64,000 bases of DNA from CAWGMT01 sp963823675 (GTDB lineage Bacteria; Planctomycetota; Planctomycetia; Isosphaerales; Isosphaeraceae). The DNA lies in assembly GCA_963823675.1 (NCBI GenBank), contig CAWGMT010000008.1, positions 1,178,001 to 1,242,000 of the forward strand. Reading direction: 5' to 3'. Positions 21,338 to 30,500 of this stretch are shown here, one piece after another; the stretch's first letter is position 1, and the number at the start of each line of letters is the position of its first letter. The position numbers were made by a program, and so were the translations under genes. The notes below the pieces were generated by a model. That model was not told the DNA's origin and ran no database searches. It saw only the letters and a program-made list of their open reading frames with translations.

Positions 21338-24300
21338 TGCCGTCGTCGACCGTACCGCTCGGCGTCAGCGTCAGCCCGCTGCCCACGTTCTGCGTGCCGT
21401 ACGTCTCGATGAATTCAGCCGTGTCCGAGCCTTGCAGGCTGCCCGAAGTGATCGTGGGCACACCCGCCGCGCTGGTCGTGGCGTCGTACGTCTTGGAGTC
21501 CGCCACCGCCGTGATCGTCAGCGCCTCGGCCGTGATCACGCCCGTATCGTCCGGCATGGTCGTCACCGTGTAGTTGTCGCCGCCGTTGCCGTCGTTGATC
21601 GTGTACGCCGCAATCGCGAGCCTCTTGCCCGTGCCCGCGTTCGGAGTGTCGTACGTCTCACTCAGGTCGCTCACCGTGTCGCTGCCCTGCAGGCCCCACA
21701 CCATCGGCATCGCCGCCGCGCTCGTCGTGCCGTCATAGACCTTGGTGTTCGACACCGCCGTGATCACGAGCGCAGCCGGTGTGATCACGCCCGTCGACAC
21801 CGGCACGAACGTGTACGTGTAGTTGTTGCCGCCATTGCCGTCGTTGACCGTACCGCTCGGCGTCAGCGTCAGCCCGCTGCCCACGTTCTGCGTGCCGTAC
21901 GTCTCGATGAATTCAGCCGTGTCCGAGCCTTGCAGGCTTCCTGACGTGATTGTGGGCACGCCCGCCGCGCTGGTCGTGGCGTCGTACGTCTTGGAGTCCG
22001 CCACCGCCGTGATCGTCAGCGCCTCGGCCGTGATCACGCCCGTATCGTCCGGCATGGTCGTCACCGTGTAGTTGTCGCCGCCGTTGCCGTCGTTGATCGT
22101 GTACGCCGCAATCGCGAGCCTCTTGCCCGTGCCCGCGTTCGGAGTGTCGTACGTCTCACTCAGGTCGCTCACCGTGTCGCTGCCCTGCAGGCCCCACACC
22201 ATCGGCATCGCCGCCGCGCTCGTCGTGCCGTCATAGACCTTGGTGTTCGACACCGCCGTGATCACGAGCGCAGCCGGTGTGATCACGCCCGTTGACTCCG
22301 ACTCGAATGTGTACGTGTAGTTGTTGCCGCCATTGCCGTCGTTGACCGTACCGCTCGGCGTCAGCATCAACCCGCTGCCCACGTTCTGCGTGCTGTACGT
22401 CTCGATGAATTCAGCCGTGTCCGAGCCTTGCAGGCTTCCTGATGTGATTGTGGGCACGCCCGCCGCGCTGGTCGTGGCGTCGTAGGTCTTGGAGTCCGCC
22501 TCCGCCGTGATGGTCAGCGCCTCCGCCGTGATCACACCCGTTGACACCGGCACGAACGTGTACGTGTAGTTGTTGCCGTCGTTCCCGTCGTCGACCAACC
22601 CGCTCGGCGTCAGCGTCAACCCTGTTCCCACGTTCGCCGTGCTGTAGGTCTCCGTGAAATCGGCCGTGTCCGAGCCTTGCAGGCTTCCCGAAGTGATCGT
22701 GGGCACACTCGCCGCGCTCTCCGTGCCGTCGTAAACCTTGGTGTTAGCCACCGCCGTGATCGTCAGCGCCTCGGCCGTGATCACACCCGTTGACACCGGC
22801 ACGAACGTGTACGTGTAGTTGTTGCCGTCGTTGCCGTCGTTGACCAACCCGCTCGGCGTCAGCGTCAACCCGCTGCCCACGTTCTGCGTGCTGTACGTCT
22901 CGCTGAACTCGGCCACGTCCTCGCCTTGCAGACTTCCCGAGGTGATCGTGGGCACACTCGCCGCACCCGTTGTGCCGTCGTAAACCTTGGTGTTAGCCAC
23001 CGCCGTAATCGTCAGCGCCTCGGCCGTGATCACGCCCGTATCGTCCGGCATGGTCGTCACCGTGTAGTTGTCGCCGCCGTTGCCGTCGTTGATCGTGTAC
23101 GCCGCAATCGCGAGCCTCTTGCCCGTGCCCGCGTTCGGAGTGTCGTACGTCTCACTCAGGTCGCTCACCGTGTCGCTGCCCTGCAGGCCCCACACCATCG
23201 GCATCGCCGCCGCGCTCGTCGTGCCGTCATAGACCTTGGTGTTCGACACCGCCGTGATCACGAGCGCAGCCGGTGTGATCACGCCCGTTGACACCGGCAC
23301 GAGCGTGTACGTGTAGTTGTTGCCGCCATTGCCGTCGTTGACCGTACCGCTCGGCGTCAGCGTCAACCCGCTGCCCACGTTCTGCGTGCTGTACGTCTCG
23401 ATGAATTCAGCCGTGTCCGAGCCTTGCAGGCTTCCTGACGTGATTGTGGGCACGCCCGCCGCGCTGGTCGTGGCGTCGTACGTCTTGGAGTCCGCCACCG
23501 CCGTGATGGTCAGCGCCTCCGCCGTGATCACACCCGTCGACACCGGCACGAACGTGTACGTGTAGTTGTTGCCGTCGTTCCCGTCGTTGACCAACCCGCT
23601 CGGCGTCAGCGTCAACCCTGTTCCCACGTTCGCCGTGCTGTAGGTCTCGGTGAAATCGGCCGTGTCCGAGCCTTGCAGGCTTCCCGAAGTGATCGTGGGC
23701 ACACTCGCCGCGCTCTCCGTGCCGTCGTAAACCTTGGTGTTAGCCACCGCCGTGATCGTCAGCGCCTCGGCCGTGATCACACCCGTTGACACCGGCACGA
23801 ACGTGTACGTGTAGTTGTTGCCGTCGTTGCCGTCGTTGACCAACCCGCTCGGCGTCAGCGTCAACCCGCTGCCCACGTTCTGCGTGCTGTACGTCTCGCT
23901 GAACTCGGCCACGTCCTCGCCTTGCAGACTTCCCGAGGTGATCGTGGGCACACTCGCCGCACCCGTTGTGCCGTCGTAAACCTTGGTGTTAGCCACCGCC
24001 GTGATCGTCAGCGCCTCGGCCGTGATCACGCCCGTATCGTCCGGCATGGTCGTCACCGTGTAGTTGTCGCCGCCGTTGCCGTCGTTGATCGTGTACGCCG
24101 CAATCGCGAGCCTCTTGCCCGTGCCCGCGTTCGGAGTGTCGTACGTCTCACTCAGGTCGCTCACCGTGTCGCTGCCCTGCAGGCCCCACACCATCGGCAT
24201 CGCCGCCGCGCTCGTCGTGCCGTCATAGACCTTGGTGTTCGACACCGCCGTGATCACGAGCGCAGCCGGTGTGATCACGCCCGTTGACACCGGCACGAGC

Positions 24301-26069
24301 GTGTACGTGTAGTTGTTGCCGCCATTGCCGTCGTTGACCGTACCGCTCGGCGTCAGCGTCAACCCGCTGCCCACGTTCTGCGTGCTGTACGTCTCGATGA
24401 ATTCAGCCGTGTCCGAGCCTTGCAGGCTTCCTGACGTGATTGTGGGCACACCCGCCGCGCTGGTCGTGGCGTCGTACGTCTTGGAGTCCGCCACCGCCGT
24501 GATGGTCAGCGCCTCCGCCGTGATCACACCCGTTGACACCGGCACGAACGTGTACGTGTAGTTGTTGCCGTCGTTCCCGTCGTTGACCAACCCGCTCGGC
24601 GTCAGCGTCAACCCTGTTCCCACGTTCGCCGTGCTGTAGGTCTCGGTGAAATCGGCCGTGTCCGAGCCTTGCAGGCTTCCCGAAGTGATCGTGGGCACAC
24701 TCGCCGCGCTCTCCGTGCCGTCGTAAACCTTGGTGTTAGCCACCGCCGTGATCGTCAGCGCCTCGGCCGTGATCACACCCGTTGACACCGGCACGAACGT
24801 GTACGTGTAGTTGTTGCCGTCGTTGCCGTCGTTGACCAACCCGCTCGGCGTCAGCGTCATCCCGCTGCCCACGTTCTGCGTGCTGTACGTCTCGGAGAAC
24901 TCGGCCACGTCCTCGCCTTGCAGACTTCCCGAGGTGATCGTGGGCACACTTGCCGCACCCGTTGTGCCGTCGTAAACCTTGGTGTTAGCCACCGCCGTGA
25001 TCGTCAGCGCCTCGGCCGTGATCACGCCCGTATCGTCCGGCATGGTCGTTACCGTGTAGTTGTCGCCGCCGTTGCCGTCGTTGATCGAGTAAGTCGCAAC
25101 CGAGAGCGTCTTGCCCGTGCCCGCGTTCGGTGTGTCGTACGTCTCACTCAGGTCGCTCACCGTGTCGCTGCCCTGCAGGCCCCACACCATCGGCATCGCC
25201 GCCGCGCTCGTCGTGCCGTCATAGACCTTGGTGTTCGACACCGCCGTGATCACGAGCGCAGCCGGTGTGATCACGCCCGTCGACACCGGCACGAGCGTGT
25301 ACGTGTAGTTGTTGCCGCCATTGCCGTCGTCGACCGTACCGCTCGGCGTCAGCGTCAACCCGCTGCCCACGTTCGCCGTGCTGTAGGTCTCCATGAAGTT
25401 GGCCGTATCCGAGCCTTGCAAACTTCCTGACGTGATCGTGGGTACTCCCGCCGCGCTCTCGGTGGCGTCGTACACCTTGGTGTCCGCCACCGCCGTGATC
25501 GTCAGGGCCTCCGCCGTGATCACACCCGTCGACACCGGCACGAATGTGTAGGTGTAGTTGTTGCCGTCGTTGCCGTCGTCAACCAACCCGCTCGGCGTCA
25601 GCGTCAACCCGGTGCCCACGTTCTGCGTGCTGTACGTCTCGATGAAATCAGCCGTGTCCGAGCCTTGCAGGCTTCCTGATGTAATCGTGGGCACGCCCCC
25701 CGCACCCGCCGTGCCGTCGTAGACCTTGGTGTCGGCCACCGCGGTGATCGTCAGGGCCTCGGCCGTGATCACGCCCGTATCGTCGGGCATGGTCGTCACC
25801 GTGTAGTTGTCGCCGCCGTTGCCGTCGTTGATCGAGTAAGTCGCAACCGAGAGCGTCTTGCCCGTGCCCGCGTTCGGTGTGTCGTAGGTCTCACTCAGGT
25901 CGCTCACCGTGTCGCTGCCCTGCAGGCCCCACACCATCGGCATCGCCGCCGCGCTCGTCGTGCCGTCATAGACCTTGGTGTTCGACACCGCCGTGATCAC
26001 GAGCGCAGCCGGTGTGATCACGCCCGTTGAACTCCGACTCGAATGTGTACGTGTAGTTGTTGCCGCCAT
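21234..26069 (-). CDS. YDG-repeat surface protein, third fragment
   Basis: A 1611-codon open frame made entirely of YDG-type units 18-36, continuing the protein started at 33047. It is bounded on both sides by one-base insertions in the same sequence context (near 26030 and 21299), after which the product would read VFNGRDHTGCARDHGG. The start shown is not a natural start. Units alternate between the PAALV class and the AEALT classes. No other domain is present. Confidence 0.75.
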   Translation of the reverse strand: MAATTTRTHSSRSSTGVITPAALVITAVSNTKVYDGTTSAAAMPMVWGLQGSDTVSDLSETYDTPNAGTGKTLSVATYSINDGNGGDNYTVTTMPDDTGVITAEALTITAVADTKVYDGTAGAGGVPTITSGSLQGSDTADFIETYSTQNVGTGLTLTPSGLVDDGNDGNNYTYTFVPVSTGVITAEALTITAVADTKVYDATESAAGVPTITSGSLQGSDTANFMETYSTANVGSGLTLTPSGTVDDGNGGNNYTYTLVPVSTGVITPAALVITAVSNTKVYDGTTSAAAMPMVWGLQGSDTVSDLSETYDTPNAGTGKTLSVATYSINDGNGGDNYTVTTMPDDTGVITAEALTITAVANTKVYDGTTGAASVPTITSGSLQGEDVAEFSETYSTQNVGSGMTLTPSGLVNDGNDGNNYTYTFVPVSTGVITAEALTITAVANTKVYDGTESAASVPTITSGSLQGSDTADFTETYSTANVGTGLTLTPSGLVNDGNDGNNYTYTFVPVSTGVITAEALTITAVADSKTYDATTSAAGVPTITSGSLQGSDTAEFIETYSTQNVGSGLTLTPSGTVNDGNGGNNYTYTLVPVSTGVITPAALVITAVSNTKVYDGTTSAAAMPMVWGLQGSDTVSDLSETYDTPNAGTGKRLAIAAYTINDGNGGDNYTVTTMPDDTGVITAEALTITAVANTKVYDGTTGAASVPTITSGSLQGEDVAEFSETYSTQNVGSGLTLTPSGLVNDGNDGNNYTYTFVPVSTGVITAEALTITAVANTKVYDGTESAASVPTITSGSLQGSDTADFTETYSTANVGTGLTLTPSGLVNDGNDGNNYTYTFVPVSTGVITAEALTITAVADSKTYDATTSAAGVPTITSGSLQGSDTAEFIETYSTQNVGSGLTLTPSGTVNDGNGGNNYTYTLVPVSTGVITPAALVITAVSNTKVYDGTTSAAAMPMVWGLQGSDTVSDLSETYDTPNAGTGKRLAIAAYTINDGNGGDNYTVTTMPDDTGVITAEALTITAVANTKVYDGTTGAASVPTITSGSLQGEDVAEFSETYSTQNVGSGLTLTPSGLVNDGNDGNNYTYTFVPVSTGVITAEALTITAVANTKVYDGTESAASVPTITSGSLQGSDTADFTETYSTANVGTGLTLTPSGLVDDGNDGNNYTYTFVPVSTGVITAEALTITAEADSKTYDATTSAAGVPTITSGSLQGSDTAEFIETYSTQNVGSGLMLTPSGTVNDGNGGNNYTYTFESESTGVITPAALVITAVSNTKVYDGTTSAAAMPMVWGLQGSDTVSDLSETYDTPNAGTGKRLAIAAYTINDGNGGDNYTVTTMPDDTGVITAEALTITAVADSKTYDATTSAAGVPTITSGSLQGSDTAEFIETYGTQNVGSGLTLTPSGTVNDGNGGNNYTYTFVPVSTGVITPAALVITAVSNTKVYDGTTSAAAMPMVWGLQGSDTVSDLSETYDTPNAGTGKRLAIAAYTINDGNGGDNYTVTTMPDDTGVITAEALTITAVADSKTYDATTSAAGVPTITSGSLQGSDTAEFIETYGTQNVGSGLTLTPSGTVDDGNGGNNYTYTFVPVFNGRDHTGCARDHGGVEHQGL

Positions 26070-26271
26070 TGCCGTCGTTGACCGTACCGCTCGGCGTCAG
26101 CATCAACCCGCTGCCCACGTTCTGCGTGCTGTACGTCTCGATGAATTCAGCCGTGTCCGAGCCTTGCAGGCTTCCTGATGTGATTGTGGGCACGCCCGCC
26201 GCGCTGGTCGTGGCGTCGTAGGTCTTGGAGTCCGCCTCCGCCGTGATGGTCAGCGCCTCCGCCGTGATCAC
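25966..26271 (-). CDS. YDG-repeat surface protein, single-unit fragment
   Basis: A 101-codon frame carrying YDG unit 17 (EADSKTYDATTSAAG class), bounded by insertions near 26280 and 26030. It is part of the giant locus and not an independent gene. Confidence 0.6.
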   Translation of the reverse strand: MITAEALTITAEADSKTYDATTSAAGVPTITSGSLQGSDTAEFIETYSTQNVGSGLMLTPSGTVNDGNGGNNYTYTFESEFNGRDHTGCARDHGGVEHQGL

Positions 26272-27517
26272 ACCCGTTGAACACCGGCACGAACGTGTAC
26301 GTGTAGTTGTTGCCGTCGTTCCCGTCGTTGACCAACCCGCTCGGCGTCAGCGTCAACCCTGTTCCCACGTTCGCCGTGCTGTAGGTCTCGGTGAAATCGG
26401 CCGTGTCCGAGCCTTGCAGGCTTCCCGAAGTGATCGTGGGCACACTCGCCGCGCTCTCCGTGCCGTCGTAAACCTTGGTGTTAGCCACCGCCGTGATCGT
26501 CAGCGCCTCGGCCGTGATCACACCCGTCGACACCGGCACGAACGTGTACGTGTAGTTGTTGCCGTCGTTGCCGTCGTTGACCAACCCGCTCGGCGTCAGC
26601 GTCAACCCGCTGCCCACGTTCTGCGTGCTGTACGTCTCGCTGAACTCGGCCACGTCCTCGCCTTGCAGACTTCCCGAGGTGATCGTGGGCACACTCGCCG
26701 CACCCGTTGTGCCGTCGTAAACCTTGGTGTTAGCCACCGCCGTGATCGTCAGCGCCTCGGCCGTGATCACGCCCGTATCGTCCGGCATGGTCGTCACCGT
26801 GTAGTTGTCGCCGCCGTTGCCGTCGTTGATCGTGTACGCCGCAATCGCGAGCCTCTTGCCCGTGCCCGCGTTCGGAGTGTCGTACGTCTCACTCAGGTCG
26901 CTCACCGTGTCGCTGCCCTGCAGGCCCCACACCATCGGCATCGCCGCCGCGCTCGTCGTGCCGTCATAGACCTTGGTGTTCGACACCGCCGTGATCACGA
27001 GCGCAGCCGGTGTGATCACGCCCGTTGACACCGGCACGAGCGTGTACGTGTAGTTGTTGCCGCCATTGCCGTCGTTGACCGTACCGCTCGGCGTCAGCGT
27101 CAACCCGCTGCCCACGTTCTGCGTGCTGTACGTCTCGATGAATTCAGCCGTGTCCGAGCCTTGCAGGCTTCCTGACGTGATTGTGGGCACACCCGCCGCG
27201 CTGGTCGTGGCGTCGTACGTCTTGGAGTCCGCCACCGCCGTGATGGTCAGCGCCTCCGCCGTGATCACACCCGTTGACACCGGCACGAACGTGTACGTGT
27301 AGTTGTTGCCGTCGTTCCCGTCGTCGACCAACCCGCTCGGCGTCAGCGTCAACCCTGTTCCCACGTTCGCCGTGCTGTAGGTCTCGGTGAAATCGGCCGT
27401 GTCCGAGCCTTGCAGGCTTCCCGAAGTGATCGTGGGCACACTCGCCGCGCTCTCCGTGCCGTCGTAAACCTTGGTGTTAGCCACCGCCGTGATCGTCAGC
27501 GCCTCGGCCGTGATCAC
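26147..27517 (-). CDS. YDG-repeat surface protein, second fragment
   Basis: A 456-codon frame with units 12-16, opening from a GTG codon. It follows the insertion near 27525 and ends at the one near 26280. The repeat frame before and after each break is the same once the extra base is removed, so all pieces belong to one gene of about 4960 codons. Confidence 0.7.
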   Translation of the reverse strand: MITAEALTITAVANTKVYDGTESAASVPTITSGSLQGSDTADFTETYSTANVGTGLTLTPSGLVDDGNDGNNYTYTFVPVSTGVITAEALTITAVADSKTYDATTSAAGVPTITSGSLQGSDTAEFIETYSTQNVGSGLTLTPSGTVNDGNGGNNYTYTLVPVSTGVITPAALVITAVSNTKVYDGTTSAAAMPMVWGLQGSDTVSDLSETYDTPNAGTGKRLAIAAYTINDGNGGDNYTVTTMPDDTGVITAEALTITAVANTKVYDGTTGAASVPTITSGSLQGEDVAEFSETYSTQNVGSGLTLTPSGLVNDGNDGNNYTYTFVPVSTGVITAEALTITAVANTKVYDGTESAASVPTITSGSLQGSDTADFTETYSTANVGTGLTLTPSGLVNDGNDGNNYTYTFVPVFNGCDHGGGADHHGGGGLQDLRRHDQRGGRAHNHIRKPARLGHG

Positions 27518-30500
27518 ACCCGTTGAACACCGGCACGAACGTGTACGTGTAGTTGTTGCCGTCGTTGACCAACCCGCTCGGCGTCAGCGTCATCCCGCTG
27601 CCCACGTTCTGCGTGCTGTACGTCTCGGAGAACTCGGCCACGTCCTCGCCTTGCAGACTTCCCGAGGTGATCGTGGGCACACTTGCCGCACCCGTTGTGC
27701 CGTCGTAAACCTTGGTGTTAGCCACCGCCGTGATCGTCAGCGCCTCGGCCGTGATCACGCCCGTATCGTCCGGCATGGTCGTTACCGTGTAGTTGTCGCC
27801 GCCGTTGCCGTCGTTGATCGAGTAAGTCGCAACCGAGAGCGTCTTGCCCGTGCCCGCGTTCGGTGTGTCGTACGTCTCACTCAGGTCGCTCACCGTGTCG
27901 CTGCCCTGCAGGCCCCACACCATCGGCATCGCCGCCGCGCTCGTCGTGCCGTCATAGACCTTGGTGTTCGACACCGCCGTGATCACGAGCGCAGCCGGTG
28001 TGATCACGCCCGTCGACACCGGCACGAGCGTGTACGTGTAGTTGTTGCCGCCATTGCCGTCGTCGACCGTACCGCTCGGCGTCAGCGTCAACCCGCTGCC
28101 CACGTTCTGCGTGCTGTACGTCTCGATGAATTCAGCCGTGTCCGAGCCTTGCAGGCTTCCTGACGTGATTGTGGGCACGCCCGCCGCGCTGGTCGTGGCG
28201 TCGTACATCTTGGAGTCCGCCTCCGCCGTGATGGTCAGCGCCTCCGCCGTGATCACACCCGTCGACACCGGCACGAACGTGTACGTGTAGTTGTTGCCGC
28301 CATTGCCGTCGTTGACCATTCCGCTCGGCGTCAGCGTCAACCCGCTGCCCACGTTCGCCGTGCTGTAGGTCTCCATGAAGTTGGCCGTATCCGAGCCTTG
28401 CAAACTTCCTGACGTGATCGTGGGTACTCCCGCCGCGCTCTCGGTGGCGTCGTACACCTTGGTGTCCGCCACCGCCGTGATCGTCAGGGCCTCCGCCGTG
28501 ATCACACCCGTCGACACCGGCACGAATGTGTAGGTGTAGTTGTAGCCGTCGTTGCCGTCGTCGACCAACCCGCTCGGCGTCAGCGTCAACCCGCTGCCCA
28601 CGTTCGGCGTGCTGTATGTCTCGGTGAACTCGGCCACGTCCTCGCCTTGCAGACTTCCCGATGTGATCTCCGGAACCGCCCCCGCGCTGGTCGTGGCGTC
28701 GTAGGTCTTGGAGTCCGCCACCGCCGTGATCGTCAGCGCCTCGGCCGTGATCACACCCGTCGACACCGGCACGAATGTGTAGGTGTAATTGTTGCCGTCG
28801 TTGCCGTCGTCGACCAACCCGCTCGGCGTCAGCGTCAACCCAGTGCCCGCATTCGGGCTCCCGTACGTCTCGGTGAAATCGGCCGTGTCCGAGCCTTGCA
28901 GGCTGCCCGAAGTGATCGTGGGCACACCCGCCGCACCCGTTGTGCCGTCGTAGACTTTGGTGTTAGCCGCCGCCGTGATCGTCAGGGCCTCGGCCGTGAT
29001 CACACCCGTCGACACCGACTCGAACGTGTACGTGTAGTTGTTGCCGCCATTGCCGTCGTTGACCGTACCACTTGGCATCAGCGTCAACCCGGTGCCCGCA
29101 TTCGGGCTAGCGTATGTCTCGGTGAAATCGGCCGTGTCCGAGCCTTGCAGGCTGCCCGAAGTGATCGTGGGCACACTCGCCGCACCCGTTGTGCCGTCGT
29201 AAACCTTAGTGTTAGCCGCCGCCGTGATCGTCAGGGCCTCGGCCGTGATCACACCCGTTGACAACGGCACGAACGTGTACGTGTAGTTGTTGCCGTCGTT
29301 CCCGTCGTCAACCAACCCGCTCGGCGTCAGTGTCAACCCGCTGCCCGCATTCGGGCTGCCGTACGTCTCGGTGAAATCGGCCGTGTCCGAGCCTTGCAGG
29401 CTGCCCGAAGTGATCGTGGGCACGCTCGCCGCACCCGTAGTGCCGTCGTAAACCTTGGTGTTAACCACCGCCGTGATCGTCAGGGCCTCCGCCGTGATCA
29501 CACCTGTCGACACCGGCACGAATGTGTAGGTGTAGTTGTTGCCGTAGTTGCCGTCGTCGACCAACCCGCTCGGCGTCAGCGTCAACCCGCTGCCCACGTC
29601 CTGCGTGCTGTATGTCTCGGTAAACTCAGCCACGTCCTCGCCTTGCAGATTTCCCGACGTGATCTCCGGAACCGCCCCCGCGCTGGTCGTGGCGTCGTAG
29701 GTCTTGGAGTCCGCCACCGCCGTGATCGTCAGCGCCTCGGCCGTGATCACACCTGTCGACACCGGCACGAATGTGTAGGTGTAATTGTTGCCGTCGTTGC
29801 CGTCGTCAACCAACCCGCTCGGCGTCAGCGTCAACCCAGTGCCCGCATTCGGGCTCCCGTACGTCTCGGTGAAATCGGCCGTGTCCGAGCCTTGCAGGCT
29901 TCCCGAAGTGATCGTGGGCACACCCGCCGCACCCGTTGTGCCGTCATAGACTTTGGTGTTAGCCGCCGCAGTGATCGTCAGGGCCTCGGCCGTGATCACA
30001 CCCGTCGACACCGACTCGAACGTGTACGTGTAGTTGTTGCCGCCATTGCCGTCGCCGACCGTACCGCTCGGCGTCAGTGTCAGCCCCGTGCCGGCGTTGC
30101 TGGTGCTATAAACTTCGCTGAAGTCGGGCGTGTCGCCGTTGACCAGGCTGCCGGACGTAATCGCGGGCACGGCGCTCGCGCTCGTCGTGCCGTCATAGGT
30201 CTTGGTATTGGGCGCCGCAGTAACCGTGATCGGTCGTGCCGTGATGTTGAACGAGTTTGACTCTGGCGTCGCCGTAAGGCCGGTAGCCGTTGCGTCCAAG
30301 GTATAGCCGGTGCCTACCAGGTTAACCGTCAATGTGCAGAAAGTGGCGATGCCGCCGACGGCGCTGACCACGAGCGTTCCACCGAGCGTTCCGCTCGTCG
30401 GATTGGCGGCCAGCGCAATCGTGATCGACTCCGTGCTGCTCACCAGATTGCCGTCTTCGTCCTCCACTTCTACGGTCACGGCCGGACTGATCGCGTCGCC

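Larger units (their letters stand above)
19040..30245 (-). repeat. about 45 tandem 249-bp YDG repeats
   Basis: Forty-five units of 83 codons were counted in the protein frames. Unit classes differ in the first half: PAALVITAVSNTKVYDGTTS, AEALTITAVANTKVYDGTTG, a TESAAS class and a DSKTYDAT class. Six complete four-class blocks of 996 bp are present, three of them contiguous at about 22279-25266. Copies of one class are nearly identical in DNA, indicating recent duplication or gene conversion. One unit near 27560 lacks 9 bp. Confidence 0.92.

Noticed and set aside
19332..28290. Long plus-strand open frames through the YDG array (peptides such as LPPLPSLTVPLGV or RHRHERVRVVVA)
   Set aside because: They are antisense images of the 249-bp minus-strand repeats, repeat with the same period, and lack any protein features of their own.
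19040..30245. A CRISPR array
   Set aside because: Repeats are 249-bp coding units without unique spacers, in a clear YDG-domain reading frame.
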